Source: Eurosta solidaginis (Eukaryota; Arthropoda; Insecta; Diptera; Tephritidae). From it: a stretch of DNA of 64,000 bases. The DNA is taken from contig NC_090319.1 of assembly GCF_040869045.1 (NCBI RefSeq), forward strand, positions 60,856,779 to 60,920,778. Reading direction: 5' to 3'. Under the pieces are notes generated by a model. It was not told the DNA's origin and did no database searches. It saw nothing but the letters and a program-made list of their open reading frames with translations. How positions within the stretch are numbered: the stretch's first letter is position 1; every line of letters starts with the position of its first letter. Below, piece by piece: positions 1 to 9,612 of the stretch. Made by a program: the position numbers and the translations under genes.

Positions 1-104
1 GCAAGAGATTTGAGGATTTTATTACAGCTCTGGATTTTTCAGTACAATTGCGGCTGCATGCTCACCAAAATGTAGATCCCGATCAAAGTCACACCCAAGA
101 TTTT
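1..104 (-). mobile_element. Fragment of jockey-like LINE (RT C-terminal region)
   Basis: This stretch aligns by eye to 46,441-46,542, which lies inside the better preserved LINE at 45.6-49.7 kb. It is therefore a short scrap of the region downstream of the reverse-transcriptase palm. It is cut by the window edge on the left and ends abruptly near 104, where unrelated DNA starts. No reading frame worth naming survives. Confidence 0.75.
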
Positions 105-139
105 GAGGTGTAGGACAGTCGGTAGCGTAGTGCCATCGA

Positions 140-283
140 TTGATTATTGTCAATACAACGCCTTGTACTGCAATATGTCAGTGAATCGAAATCAATGAAA
201 ACTTTCTTTTGACTTGACATTCTTCTGCACAGCGAGTTGGTTGAATTCGCTTTGTCACCCCCTGGTATGGATTAGCCTTGGCC
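140..283 (-). repeat. Dispersed repeat R, copy 1
   Basis: The reverse complement of this stretch matches 59,911-60,055 closely. Shared landmarks are GGTGACAAAGCGAATTCAAC, CAAGTCAAAA, TTCATTGATTTCGATT and GTACAAGGCGTTGTAT. It abuts the SINE-like element on its right at the CCTTGG/CCTGTCGTAAG junction. The family is not recognised. Two copies in one window show that it is interspersed. Confidence 0.6.
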
Positions 284-640
284 TGTCGTAAGAGGTGACT
301 AAAATACCAAATTGATTCAAGGGGTTGTGTAGCGCAATATATAGCTTCCTCAATCCAATTGTCAACCTCACCTACCCGTGACGAATCCTGTTTCATTAGC
401 AGCCGAGGCTCTGGCCACCCCAAGTTGCTCATGGAACTAGGAGGTGGGGAGGGCATTGTGGCCTAGAAGGTTTAATGTGGTCATATAAATCGTTCCCGAG
501 ATGGTCGGGCTAACACCTTAATGGTGCAGTGTTACAGGAGCGTACCGTATCTGTATCCGGCAAAGGACCATCACATCGATAACACTCCCCAAAGCCTTCG
601 AGGAGCGTCTTTATCGTTACTACAACAACATCAACGAGTT
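284..640 (+). mobile_element. SINE-like retroposon with CAA tail, copy S1
   Basis: A non-coding element of about 350 bp. It reads CCTGTCGTAAGAGG, then TACCAAATTGATTCAAGGGG, then a conserved body (TCGTTCCCGAGATGGTCGGG, CACATCGATAACACTCCCC), and ends in a degraded TACAACAACATCAAC tail. Four other copies lie in the window: 8762-9093, 9378-9612 reversed, 49,947-50,262 and 60,629-60,975 reversed. Two of them have clear target-site duplications. The CGTAAGAGG and GATTCAAGG segments could be weak pol III A-box and B-box remnants, which is a guess. The tail matches that of the jockey-like LINE here, suggesting trans-mobilisation by it. Confidence 0.75.
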
Positions 641-952
641 TACTTTTGATTTTTTTTCGATTATCTTCCATATAAAATATAGAATTATGCACATTTCGGA
701 ATCGTCAAGTTTGGGATTTGTGAGTAAAATTGGTAGACTAAGAAATTGCTTTCTCAAAAACACAGATCTTTGGCGTGTTTTCGAAAACGACTTTTTTTTC
801 AATACCAAGTAAAAGTTTTCTTAGACATTCTCAAATATTTCTCAAATATCCCATTTTTTCGAAAATTTGTATTTTTTTGCTGTAGAATTCATTAAATTAT
901 ATTCTATCAAAAATGTATGAAAGAAGGAAATTGATAAAATGTGTTTGCTAAG
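641..952. other. AT-rich intergenic stretch, nothing recognised
   Basis: Very AT-rich DNA with poly-T runs between the SINE-like copy and the AT-rich repeat that begins near 953. Small reading frames here have low-complexity composition and no recognisable domain. Confidence 0.5.
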
Positions 953-1112
953 ATACCCACTCAGAATTTAGGCGATTAAATTTTAAATTTCCCTACATAT
1001 CAATACAATTTGATTACTCTTTCTGACTAAATAGTGAGTTATCATACAATTGAACAAAAGAAATAATCAAATATGAATACTTTTGATGATCAAAAACTGA
1101 AAAGCATTATTA
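953..1112 (+). repeat. AT-rich repeat, left part (split by the CR1-like LINE)
   Basis: This segment repeats at 4183-4335 with high similarity: ACCCACTCAG, ATTTCCCTACATATCAATAC, GAGTTATCATACAATTGAAC, ATACTTTTGATGAT. It ends at AAAAGCATTATT, exactly where the LINE 3' end begins. The region right of the LINE (3926-4740) continues the same repetitive sequence, so the LINE appears to have landed inside this array. Confidence 0.65.
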
Positions 1113-1121
1113 GCTTTAATA

Positions 1122-1658
1122 TTATCTACCATATAAGTCATTTAGTATAAGTTTAAACTTTGATTTATTTACTGAAAAATCAATTTCCCTGGCATTAGTA
1201 AGAAGATTGAATTCCTTCAATGCCCTAGCAATAGGCGAATTAGCGACATATGTCGTTCTGGCCCTATCCAATAAAAAAATATCATGATTTCGAAGTGTTC
1301 TAGATGGTATATTGAAGCGAATACGCTCCAAAAGAAACGGTGAGTCAATCGTGCCCCCTATCAAATCATAAATAAATATCAGCGCTAAATTAGATCTTCT
1401 ACTATCCAGAGGCTTTAGTCTTATAAGTAGACATCTAGAGTAGTAAGATGGTAAAGGATCCTGAAAACGTAATGACCGGAGCCCAAAACGCAAACATTTT
1501 TTCTGGATCATTTCAAGTCGCTGTATATGACAAGCGTGGTATGGTCTCCAAACGAAGGAAGCATATTCCAGTTTAGACCGTACAAGCGATGTATATAGTA
1601 GCTTTAACGTATAGGGAACATGGAAGTCCGAGCTAAAGCGGCGAATGAACGCAAGCAT
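1122..1658 (-). pseudogene. CR1-like LINE C-terminal region
   Basis: A 178-residue frame beginning with MLAFIRRFSSDF and containing LYTSLVRSKLEYASFVWRPY. This is the conserved block after the RT thumb in CR1 and jockey elements. It is out of frame with the RT at 1604-3037, and some residues that normally join the two are missing. It ends with a natural-looking stop at 1122, a few bases before the 3' end of the element. Confidence 0.75.
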
Positions 1659-3037
1659 TGAAATTTAGCATCGAAGACAACTCCAAGATCTAATATTTCA
1701 TCAACAGTTTTCAAAACAGAAAGACCGATGTGATACGAGGTGTTAATACCATTACGGGTTTTTGAAAATGAGATGTGAAAGCACTTATTAATATTTAAAT
1801 GTAAGCAATTCCTACTACACCAATCTATTACTCTGTCAAAATCTGACTGCAGCCGTAGGGAATCTGCCTGATTTGTGACTGATGTAAAAATTTTCAAATC
1901 ATCTGCGTACAACAAAAAATTCGAGTAAATGAAGCAATGACGTATGTCATTAATATAAATTACGAATAGGAGAGGTCCTAGGACACTTCCTTGAGGAACA
2001 CCAGAGGTCGCGGTAAAAGAACGAGAACTGACACCATCAACCACAACAGTACAACTCCGATCCGCCAGGTAAGTCTTCACCCATGATAGAATATTGGAGT
2101 GAAATCCCAGATCAGCAAGTTTTAAAAGTAGTAATTTATGGCTAACTTTATCGAAAGCCTTAGAAAAATCAGTGTATATGGTATCTACTTGTGCTCTATT
2201 ATTAAAGACAGAGAGACAATATTCAGTAAAAACAGCAAGATTAGTCACAGTCGACCTACCGGACATAAAACCATGCTGGTTGGGTGAAATAATACTTTTT
2301 ACCGCAAACGATATCTTTTCCTTAATTATAATCTCGAAAAGTTTCGATATTGTGGAAAGTTTTGATATTGGGCGGTAGTTGGCAATATTGCTCTTATTGC
2401 CACTTTTGAAAATAGGAGTAATGGAAGTTACTTTCCAGGCATTAATAAAATCTCCCCGCTTTAGAGATTTATTGAAAATTAATAACATCGGATAAGCAAT
2501 TGCAACAGTATTTTTAAGCAAAAATGAACACAGTCCATCCACATCAGATTGTTTTGAGGACTTTAACACCGAAATTCCCCGAATAACATCATCAAGTGAT
2601 ATGGAAAGTTCACCAAAATTTATTTGAGTATTAACATCAGTATGCTCAACCACATCAGGCAAAACAGTATCAGACACAAAGTTAGAGCTGAAGAAATCTG
2701 CAAAAAGATTGACGGCATCAGTAAGAGAGTATGCAGAGGTTTCATTATAAAAAACATAAGATGGGATGCTAGAGCATGACTTTTTAGCTCTAACGTAGCG
2801 CCAGAAAGATTTCGGATTCGACTTAATGTCGCATTCAAATTTCTCAACATATTTTTTATGAAGCCGATTTCTTAGGGATTTAAATTGCTTTGAATAATAT
2901 ACATATTTTTCCTTAAAAGCAGGCGAGTTAGACAATTTGTACTTTTTAAAGAATTTGTTTCGTAAATTCTTAAGTTTTTTTAACTCCTTCGTATACCAAG
3001 GAATTTTATGGCAATTTTTCCGCATTCGAGGGATCAA
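1604..3037 (-). pseudogene. CR1-like LINE reverse transcriptase
   Basis: A 477-residue frame with a complete RT palm. It shows YRPISKLSTISKLFE, QHGFMSGRSTVTNL, YTDFSKAFDKVSHKLLL, SGVPQGSVLGPLLF and the catalytic YADD box at 1898-1909 followed by LKIF, then the DLGVVFD block. Reverse transcription of its own RNA at a nicked target is the family role. After DLGVVFDAKFQ the frame turns to nonsense. The proper C-terminal region continues in another frame at 1122-1658, so a frameshift, probably with a small deletion, lies near 1650. It overlaps the endonuclease frame by 4 bp at 3034-3037. Confidence 0.85.
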
Positions 3038-3925
3038 ACTAAAATATCAAAGCATTCACTAACACCAACACCTGAGAATATACTATCCCAATCAATTATG
3101 CTGATTTTGGCGTTGATATCATCAAAATCACAGTTTCTAAAATTATAGTTTCCTGAGTTCATATCTAATCGAATTTGTTTAAACTCATAAGATTCTAATT
3201 CCAAAACTAATGGAACATGATGTAAGCCAGGGCAAGAGAGAGGATCAAGACATTCGGAAAGTGAAAAAGTCATGGTATCAGTAATAAAAATTAGATCCAA
3301 CGTCCTAGACAAGTTATTAATAAAGGTGTTTACCTGGGCAAGATTCGCGTTCAGTAAGTTATCAACGACATATGTTTCAGAAACACTATTAACGTTATTC
3401 GGATACAAAACTAAACTATCATCCACGGCTGCCCAGCCTACATTCCCTAAGTTGAAATCACCTAAAATACAAACATTATTCTCATGTCGCTTAGATACTA
3501 AATCTACAATATTATCTACATGTGCCATGTACACATGATCTTCACTTCCTGGTGGAATATATGAGGCACATACAAAGAGAGGCAAAGAGCCATATATGCA
3601 AACACATAGTTGATCTAACAGTGAGTCTCCATTCTGCAGCGATATAATTGACGAACCATATTTCCTTTGAACGGCGATTAAAATTCCACCACCCCGAGTA
3701 GCGCCAGTTTTTATCGAGTCGCGGTCTTTGCGATAGACATTGTAGAGGTTAGGATCAAAAAATTCGGAGTCATAAAATGTACTATTAAGCCAGGTTTCCA
3801 CAAAAACTAGAGCATCGTAGTTCAAATCAGAAGTGAATTCATAAAGCTTCTTAGATTTAGTTCTAAGCCCCGATGAATTTTCATAATAAATACTAAGAGG
3901 CCTGTCATAGGCTTGTGGTGTTACG
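3034..3925 (-). pseudogene. CR1-like LINE endonuclease domain (APE type)
   Basis: The reading frame is open from about 3925 to 3034. It shows the apurinic-endonuclease landmarks in order: NSSGLRTK at the start, ETWL (metal-binding Glu), SYIPPGS, LGDFN, TLDLIF, and HHVPL where SDH is usual. The first residue of the annotated stretch is not a true start; the frame runs upstream through RPLSIYYENSSGL until the truncation point. In an intact element this domain nicks target DNA to prime reverse transcription. The SDH-to-HHV change near the C-terminal active site suggests loss of activity, though it may be family variation. The frame ends at 3034, just before the RT frame begins. Confidence 0.8.
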
Positions 3926-4740
3926 GAATCAAAATGTGTAACTTACGTGATCAAAAATTTATAATCATTTTTAATTCAGCTTTCAGAATCTTTTGTGACT
4001 ATATCTGTTGACTGAATAATGAATTTCATACTTGCTAAAATTTTACTTTTCATTGAAAATCTTATTTTCTTCACATACACACATTTTTTCAATCTGAAGT
4101 TCAGAAAAAATATGTATATAAAAATTTTATGATTAAAATATTATTCAAGACAGTATAATGCCAATGCTGCTCGTGATCGAACCCACTCAGCATTTAGGTG
4201 ATTCAATTTTGAATTTCCCTACATATCAATACAATTTTATTACTCTTTCTGACTAAATAATGAGTTATCATACAATTGAACAATAGAAATAATCAAATAT
4301 GAATACTTTTGATGATGAAAAACTAAAAAGCATTTTTCGATCACTTTTTGGAATCATTTTTGAAGTCCTTTAATGACTAAATTTTAATATTTCATAAAAT
4401 CCAACAAAAAGAATAATCAAATATGCTTACCTTTGATGATCAAAAACTGAATATAGGTTTTCAATCACATTTTGGAATCATATTTGAATCAAATGTGTTT
4501 ACTTTAGGTGATCAAAAATTTATAATCATTTTTCATTCAGCTTTCTGAATCTTTTATGAATATATTTGTTGACTGAATAATGAATTTTATACTTGTTGAA
4601 ATTTTACTTTTCATTAAAAATTTTATTTTTTTCACATACACATATTTTTTCAATCATGAAGCTAAGAAAAAATATATACAAATTTTATTATTTATGCAAA
4701 AGATATTCTTCAAGACAAAAATAATGTAATGCTGCTGGTG
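3926..4740 (+). repeat. AT-rich repeat array, right part
   Basis: Internally repetitive AT-rich DNA. The phrase GATCAAAAATTTATAATC recurs near 3950 and 4510. ATACTTTTGATGAT and relatives recur at 1077, 4300 and 4430, and TTTTGGAATCAT recurs near 4347 and 4470. Together with 953-1112 it forms one degenerate array or a non-autonomous element split by the CR1-like LINE. No coding potential seen. Confidence 0.55.
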
Positions 4741-5491
4741 AACGAAGATTTTCCCAACCATTTCTCCCCTTCAGCTTCCCAGAAAATACATAATGATTGG
4801 ACAATACATAGGTTGTGAGCTATTTGAACCTCAGGTAAGTGAAACTATCGTGACATACCTGGATACGGCTTCAACATCCCGTATCGTATCCGTATTTTAA
4901 GATGCAGACGATAATGCTGATGTTGGATGTTGTAGTCGAGGTGTATATCGGTCAAGTTTGTTTGCGAGTTAGCTGTGGTTCGAATAGCTCACTTTCGCAT
5001 GCTTTCCTCCCCTGATGAAATAAGATTATTATGTAGTATCCCATTTTGGATGAGATATGAAGAATAAATGCATATAATGGCATTCAAAAATCTTCACCAA
5101 AACGATTGAAATATATTCACGAATATGATCAGAAAATGACTGCGAAAAGCAGTCAAATATTACTCTAAAATTATTAAAGCTCAATTTTATAATGATATCA
5201 AATAAGAATAAAAAGCGTTTCCAAATAGGAATCATAAATGATTATTTATGAATAATCACATTTATGGTACATTTTTCTCCCGACGATACGTTAATTTTCG
5301 AACAGAAAATGCTTTTAAATTTGAACGTTTTTAATCATCTTGGGGTATGATATTTAAATATTTTTTTAACAAAATTTTCAAAAAATGCTGGCTGGGTAGA
5401 GTGTTTCGAAGTGCCAGTCGGGATAGTCGCCCTTAGGCCGACACACACATATACATATGTATACATTCTTACTACTCTTTTTCATTTCTAG
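4741..5491 (+). other. Probable intron of the zinc-finger gene
   Basis: No reading frame of note. The stretch ends in a strong polypyrimidine tract and acceptor (ACTCTTTTTCATTTCTAG, AG at 5490-5491) that opens the zinc-finger exon. Upstream exons of that gene were not found and may lie left of the window. Confidence 0.45.
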
Positions 5492-5735
5492 TCAAGGGTA
5501 GAAACTTTCGCTGTCCAGAATGTGATCAACGTTTCAAATTTGAGAAATCATTGAATTTACACCGTATATCACACAAAACAATGCGTCATAGCTGTGATAT
5601 TTGTAATAAATCGTACATACGCTTAACGCAATTGAAAAGTAAGTAGTGTATGAACAATGGTTTTACCTACATATAATTTTAAATAATTACCTATTTTTAA
5701 CAGCACACAAAAATCGTTATCATCAAATACAGTGA
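5492..5735 (+). CDS. C2H2 zinc-finger protein, last two coding exons
   Basis: Two exons were found by reading across a splice. Exon one (5492-5638, 147 bp) follows the acceptor at 5490-5491 and ends at a GTAAGT donor. Intron 5639-5703 is 65 bp and ends in TTTTTAACAG. The last exon runs 5704-5735 with stop TGA at 5733-5735. The joined frame gives one full C2H2 finger (CPECDQRF then LNLHRISH) and a second finger beginning CDICNKSY whose His pair (HKNRYH) is completed across the intron, followed by four residues to the stop. This is a DNA-binding nuclear protein of the ZNF type. The splice sites, phase and both zinc ligand sets agree, so it is very likely a real host gene. Its identity and upstream exons are unknown. 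Confidence 0.85.
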
Positions 5736-5852
5736 TGCCGAGGAAGAATAACTAGAAGCATGTACAGTTATTTGCTGAAATTTTTGTATATTATATGTAT
5801 TATTACTAGAAATCATGTATGTAGATACATGTGTATACGTGTAGGTATACAA

Positions 5853-5858
5853 AATAAA
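5853..5858 (+). promoter_or_regulatory. Polyadenylation signal of the zinc-finger gene
   Basis: AATAAA stands 118 bp after the TGA stop of the zinc-finger exon, in otherwise non-coding DNA. The position and the lack of a competing gene fit a 3' end processing signal. Confidence 0.6.
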
Positions 5859-6123
5859 TATTGCTTAACTGTATTTCGAATGCAGTTTCTATCTTTAAGG
5901 TTTAACTTGAATTTATTTATTAAAACTTTATCTTGAAAATTGTGCATCATAATTTATGCCAACAGCTTTTTAAAGAGTAGAAAATGTAGCTGTTGTTGTT
6001 GTAGTAGCAGTGCTTCGCCCCACCTAACAGCTGCGACCGATCACAAATTGTCTTCAATATCCTCTAATGGGAATCCAAGGATACTTGCTGTTTCAACAGG
6101 GGTGGCCCATAATGAAAGTGGTG

Positions 6124-7765
6124 TTAGAGGCGTTGATTCCACATTACAATTAAAGAGATGGTTGGTGTAAGATGGTTGGTGTCATGTGGGGACACCTTGC
6201 AAGCGGGGCATACATTTTGTATGTCGGGGTTGATTCTGGATAGGTAAACCTGTTGCAGTACCCAGAACGAAATTGAGCTAGTGACTCGCGTTTCCCTGGG
6301 GAGTATGCGTTCATCTCCCGCAAGTTTTGGGTACTGTTCTTTGAGTACTGGATTCACCGGGCAATTCCTGGCATAAAGGTCCGACGCCTGTTTGTGGAGT
6401 TCACCAACGACCTGCTTGTGTTTTTTTATTGTTCTGGGGACATAAGAAGACAGCCCGTGGCGAGTCTGAGAGCAGTGTTTTGGCAGGCCTGTAGCTTCTT
6501 CCAGTGGGTAATTTTTAGGCTTGGCGACCATATAGAGGACGCGTATCACGCAATCGGCTGGCCAATTGCAAGGGATTTGAGGATTATATTACGGCTCTGG
6601 ATTTTCGGATATTTGGGACGTCCATGTTGTAAATAAGGTCGCGGAGGATTTAGTCGGTGATAATGCCAGGTTTCGCGAGGCGAAAAAACTGGAGATCAGG
6701 GAGGTAGCCGTTTATTCTGTTGCAAAAATCGTCGATCTGTGGGCCTGGGCCTGTGGCCATTATTGTGCAGTCATCGGCGTAGGAAACGATAGTAACTCCT
6801 TCTGGTGACGGAGGTAGCTTAGATATGTAGAAATTAAACAAAAGTGGGGATAGGACACCACCCTGTGGCACCCCTTGTTTAATTCTTCTTGGTTTTGATG
6901 TTTCATTTCTAAATTGCGCCGATGCCTGCCAACCACCCAGATAATTTGCGGTCCACCTCTTAAGACATGGGTAAGGGTATACCTTTCCAGGTCTTGCAGT
7001 AACGTGCCATGGTTGACCGTATCAAAAGCTTTTGATAGGTCTAGCGCAACGAGTACTGTTCTATGGTTGGGGCTTTGATTTAAATCGCAATTTAGCTGGG
7101 TGTTGATGGTATTTAGCGAGTTGGTTGTGCTATGAAGTTTTCTGAAGCCATGCTGATGACAGACTAGCTGAAAATTTGCTTTGAAGTAGGGGAGCAAAAT
7201 GGCTTCAAGCGTCTTGGCTACTGGCGATAGGAGCGATATCGGGCGATACGACTAGCCTATGTTAGCTGGTATCCCAGGCTTTAGTAGCGGGACCACCTTG
7301 GCCATTTTCCATTTTTCGGGTATCACAAAGGTGGAAAGAGACAGGTTGAAGACATGTGCTAAATATTTGAAACCCTCTTTCCCTAGGCTTTTAAGCATCG
7401 GCATGGCTATGCCGTTTGGGCCCACTGCTTTGGATGGTTTAGCATGACCGATGGCATCCTCAACCTCTTTGGCGGTGATGGTAATTGCCGACGCGCTGAA
7501 TTTATGTTTATGTGCGTGTCTGTTGGCCCTCCGTCTATCTTTGTCGACCGTAGAATGTATAATATATTGTCGGCAGAAAGCGCTCGCGCATTTTTTTGGC
7601 ATCCGACAACACTTTATCGCCAAAGGCGATGAAAACTTTGTCATTGTGCCTAGACGGATTCGATAGGGACTTTACGGTGGACCAAAGTTTACCTACACCG
7701 GCAAAGAGGTTACAACCGCTTAGGTGCTCCTCCCATTTCGCCCGCTTGTGTTCATCCACAAGCAA
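6124..7765 (-). pseudogene. LINE copy b reverse transcriptase, several frames
   Basis: The RT is spread over at least five short frames. The linker is at 7535-7765. The N-terminal palm region is at 7252-7644 (AVGPNGIAMPMLKSLG, IPEKWKMAKVVPLLKPG). LVALDLSKAFDTVNH lies near 7020-7060. The YADD box at 6770-6781 sits within GGVLSPLLFNFYISKL and SYADDCTIMATGPGP. The C-terminal region is at 6124-6549 (RILPRETRV, NVCPACKVSPHDTNHL). Frames change near 7250, 6870 and 6650, and part of the thumb is missing. The final CPAC...HDTNHL zinc-knuckle-like block is typical of the end of these polyproteins. Confidence 0.8.
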
Positions 7766-7840
7766 TCTGATGCGTTGGTTTATATCCCTTATTTGGGGGT
7801 CGCCCGGATCGAGCTGTCTTATAAGGTCACATTCTCTCGC

Positions 7841-8656
7841 TTAATATGCAGCCTCCGCCGGGAAGTGGGGCCGAATTTCGGGAATTCTACCGGCGGGAAT
7901 GAAACGTACCGAGGCGGATTCAATGACCTTGCGGAAAACACGCTCCTCTTGGCGGGCATCAGTCGGGATAGGGAGGGCAGCAAAGCGGTTGTCTGTAAAG
8001 GATTTGTATTCGTCCCACTTTCCTTTTTTAAAATTTATGAAAGTTCGTTGTTCTGTGACGATGAAATCGGCGGTACGCTCGAGCGAAATAAGTATAGCCA
8101 GGTGGTCGGATGCCAATGTTACCATCGGCTGCCAGTTCACGCAGTTTACGAACGAACTGTGACAGCTTCCTATCATACGTGTGGGGGCGTCTCCGTTTAT
8201 TGTGCAGAACGTCGTTTCTTCTATTTGATCCGCCAACATCTCACCCCTACTGTCCGACCACAAGTTTAAATGCCATGGATCGTGATGGGCATTGAAATCG
8301 CCTAAGATAATGCGATTGTTGCCAGTGAGTAAGGCGCTGATATTAGGGCGGTATCCACTGGGGCAACAGATGGCAGGAGGGATGTAGATGTTGATGATTT
8401 CTAGGTTTGCATCGCCTGATCGGACAGATAAGTCTTGACGTTCTAAGACACTGTCCCTGCGGGGGCAGGGCCTGATGCTCGGCATTGTTCCCAACTCTAC
8501 TACGGAGGTTGTAGTAATGAATGGGAGCAGCCGTATGAGTTGGTGGCGCCGTGGGGCGCGAGCAGCAGCGGGTACTTGTTGTGGCTTGCTGAGCAGCGGG
8601 GCTGCTGGAAGGTAGCGTGGGAGCGCTAAGGCGCAGACTACGGGCGTGAACAGCAA
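7841..8656 (-). pseudogene. LINE copy b endonuclease (deleted N-terminal part)
   Basis: A 271-residue frame. The first third is linker sequence (LLSKPQQVPAAARAPRR). It then jumps directly to the middle of the endonuclease: INIYIPPA, ILGDFNAHHDPW, GDAPTRM and SDHLAILISL. The catalytic N-terminal strand (LNCNG and QETKL in the other copy) is missing because of the internal deletion. The frame ends at 7841 where the RT linker begins in another frame. Confidence 0.8.
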
Positions 8657-8754
8657 GGAGTCACAAAAGATTTATAGAAGTTACGTCGACGTCTGGTTTT
8701 GGGATCTATCCCAGAACCTGTCCGATGCAACCATCCCTTACACTAGACACACTG

Positions 8755-9066
8755 ACAAGAGGGGATTCAAGGGGTTGTGTAGCGCAATATATAGCTTCTC
8801 CAACCCAATTGTCAACCTCACCTTCGAGCGGCGAATCCCGTTTCACTAACAGACGAGGCTCTGGCGACCCCAAGCTCCTCATGGAACTTGGGGGTGGGGA
8901 GGGAGGAATGGCCTGAAGGTTTAATGTGGCCATATAAATCGTTCCCGAGATGGTCGGGCCAGCACCTTAATGGTGCTGTGCTACCGGAGCGTATCGGATC
9001 TGTATCCGACAAAGGACCATCACATCGATAACACTCCCCAAAGCCTTCGGGGAGTAACTAATCGCT

Positions 9067-9097
<31 letters not shown>

Positions 9098-9100
9098 GAG
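8755..9100 (+). mobile_element. SINE-like retroposon S2 with target duplication
   Basis: The element proper is 8762-9093 (332 bp), starting GGGATTCAAGGGG and ending in a pure CAA tract (9067-9093). It is flanked by the 7-bp direct repeat ACAAGAG at 8755-8761 and 9094-9100. Comparison with the uninterrupted LINE at 49,380-49,410 shows the insertion point precisely, with sequence resuming at AGTATGACCGTCC. Target duplication plus a simple 3' tail is the mark of target-primed retroposition. It has no coding capacity. Confidence 0.85.
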
Positions 9101-9342
9101 TATGACCGTCCAAAAAAGATTCTTTTCTGGCAGATGCAGCAAAAACATTTCTCAGGACCAGGGTCAGGAGACGGACCCGGATTGGGTTCGATACCTTCCC
9201 GGAGCAAGAGAATATGGAGCAGTCCCGCTGCAAGGAGCTGCTGGGAGGATGACAATTTGTGGGAGGGACCCAACAAATTAAATGGGGTTACACTGAAATG
9301 GCAGTCCTTGGTCGGGAAAAATCCCGAGTCGCTCCGGAACAT
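9101..9342 (-). pseudogene. LINE copy b N-terminus: 2A-like motif and PHD-like finger
   Basis: The frame opens near 9342 and reads SSQQLLAAGLLHILLL, then REGIEPNPGP (2A-like), then a finger start CCICQKRIFFGRSY. There it is cut by the SINE-like insertion, whose CAA tail is read as a run of cysteines. The 2A consensus is DxExNPGP; here the Asp is Gly. In characterised elements 2A motifs separate the N-terminal peptide during translation, and some act as signal sequences. Whether the Gly form works is unknown. Compare the longer copy at 49,047-49,640. Confidence 0.7.
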
Positions 9343-9377
9343 AGAACCGCCGGCGTTGGGAATCGAGAAAAGGTAGT

Positions 9378-9612
9378 CGTTCTTGTTGTTGTTGTATTAC
9401 CGATACAGACACTCCCCGAGGGTCTTGGGGAGTGTTATCGATGTTGATGGTCTTTTGCCGGATATAGATCCGGTAACAAAGCACCATTAAAGTAATTAGC
9501 CCGACCTTCTCGGGAACAATTAATATGACCACATTAAACCTTCTAGGCTATTTCGCCCTCCCCACCCCCTAATTCCATGAGGGACTTGGTGTCGCCAGAG
9601 CCTCGCCTGCTA
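9378..9612 (-). mobile_element. SINE-like retroposon S3, truncated
   Basis: Reverse-oriented copy beginning with TTGTTGTTGTTGT (tail on the minus strand), then GATACAGACACTCCCC, GAACAATTAATATGACC and CCCTCCCCACCCCC. It breaks off near GCCTCGCCTG at 9612, short of the usual 5' end. It sits immediately beside the 5' end of LINE copy b. Confidence 0.75.

Larger units (their letters stand above)
1113..3925 (-). mobile_element. CR1-like non-LTR retrotransposon, 5'-truncated and broken
   Basis: Read on the minus strand, this holds an APE-type endonuclease followed by a reverse transcriptase and a C-terminal region. It is cut at the 5' end near 3925 and ends near 1113 inside an AT-rich repeat. I see no target-site duplication. 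The flanks instead look as if roughly 30 bp of target was lost. The CR1-like call rests on the YADDLKIF palm motif, the DLGVVFD block after it and the single-polyprotein order; jockey is the alternative. A frame break near 1658 makes the copy non-functional. Confidence 0.8.
5988..9363 (-). mobile_element. Jockey-like LINE, copy b (broken, interrupted by a SINE-like element)
   Basis: Same family as the copy at 45.6-49.7 kb. The minus-strand order is: 5' end near 9363 (GAACCG...TTGGGA motif), 2A-like/PHD N-terminus, endonuclease, RT, and a 3' end with short CAA tail near 5988. Relative to the other copy it lacks a block of about 600 bp containing the second PHD-like finger and the start of the endonuclease (junction near 8460). 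It also carries a SINE-like insertion at 8762-9093. The flanks AGAAAATGTAG (left) and AGAAAAGGTAG (right) may be an imperfect target-site duplication. Multiple frame breaks show it is dead. Confidence 0.85.

Noticed and set aside
9067..9093. CAA microsatellite as an independent feature
   Set aside because: It is the tail of SINE-like element S2, delimited by the target duplication.
9058..9342. Frame ending in a run of cysteines
   Set aside because: The Cys run is the CAA tail of a SINE-like element read on the other strand; only the part above 9101 is LINE protein.
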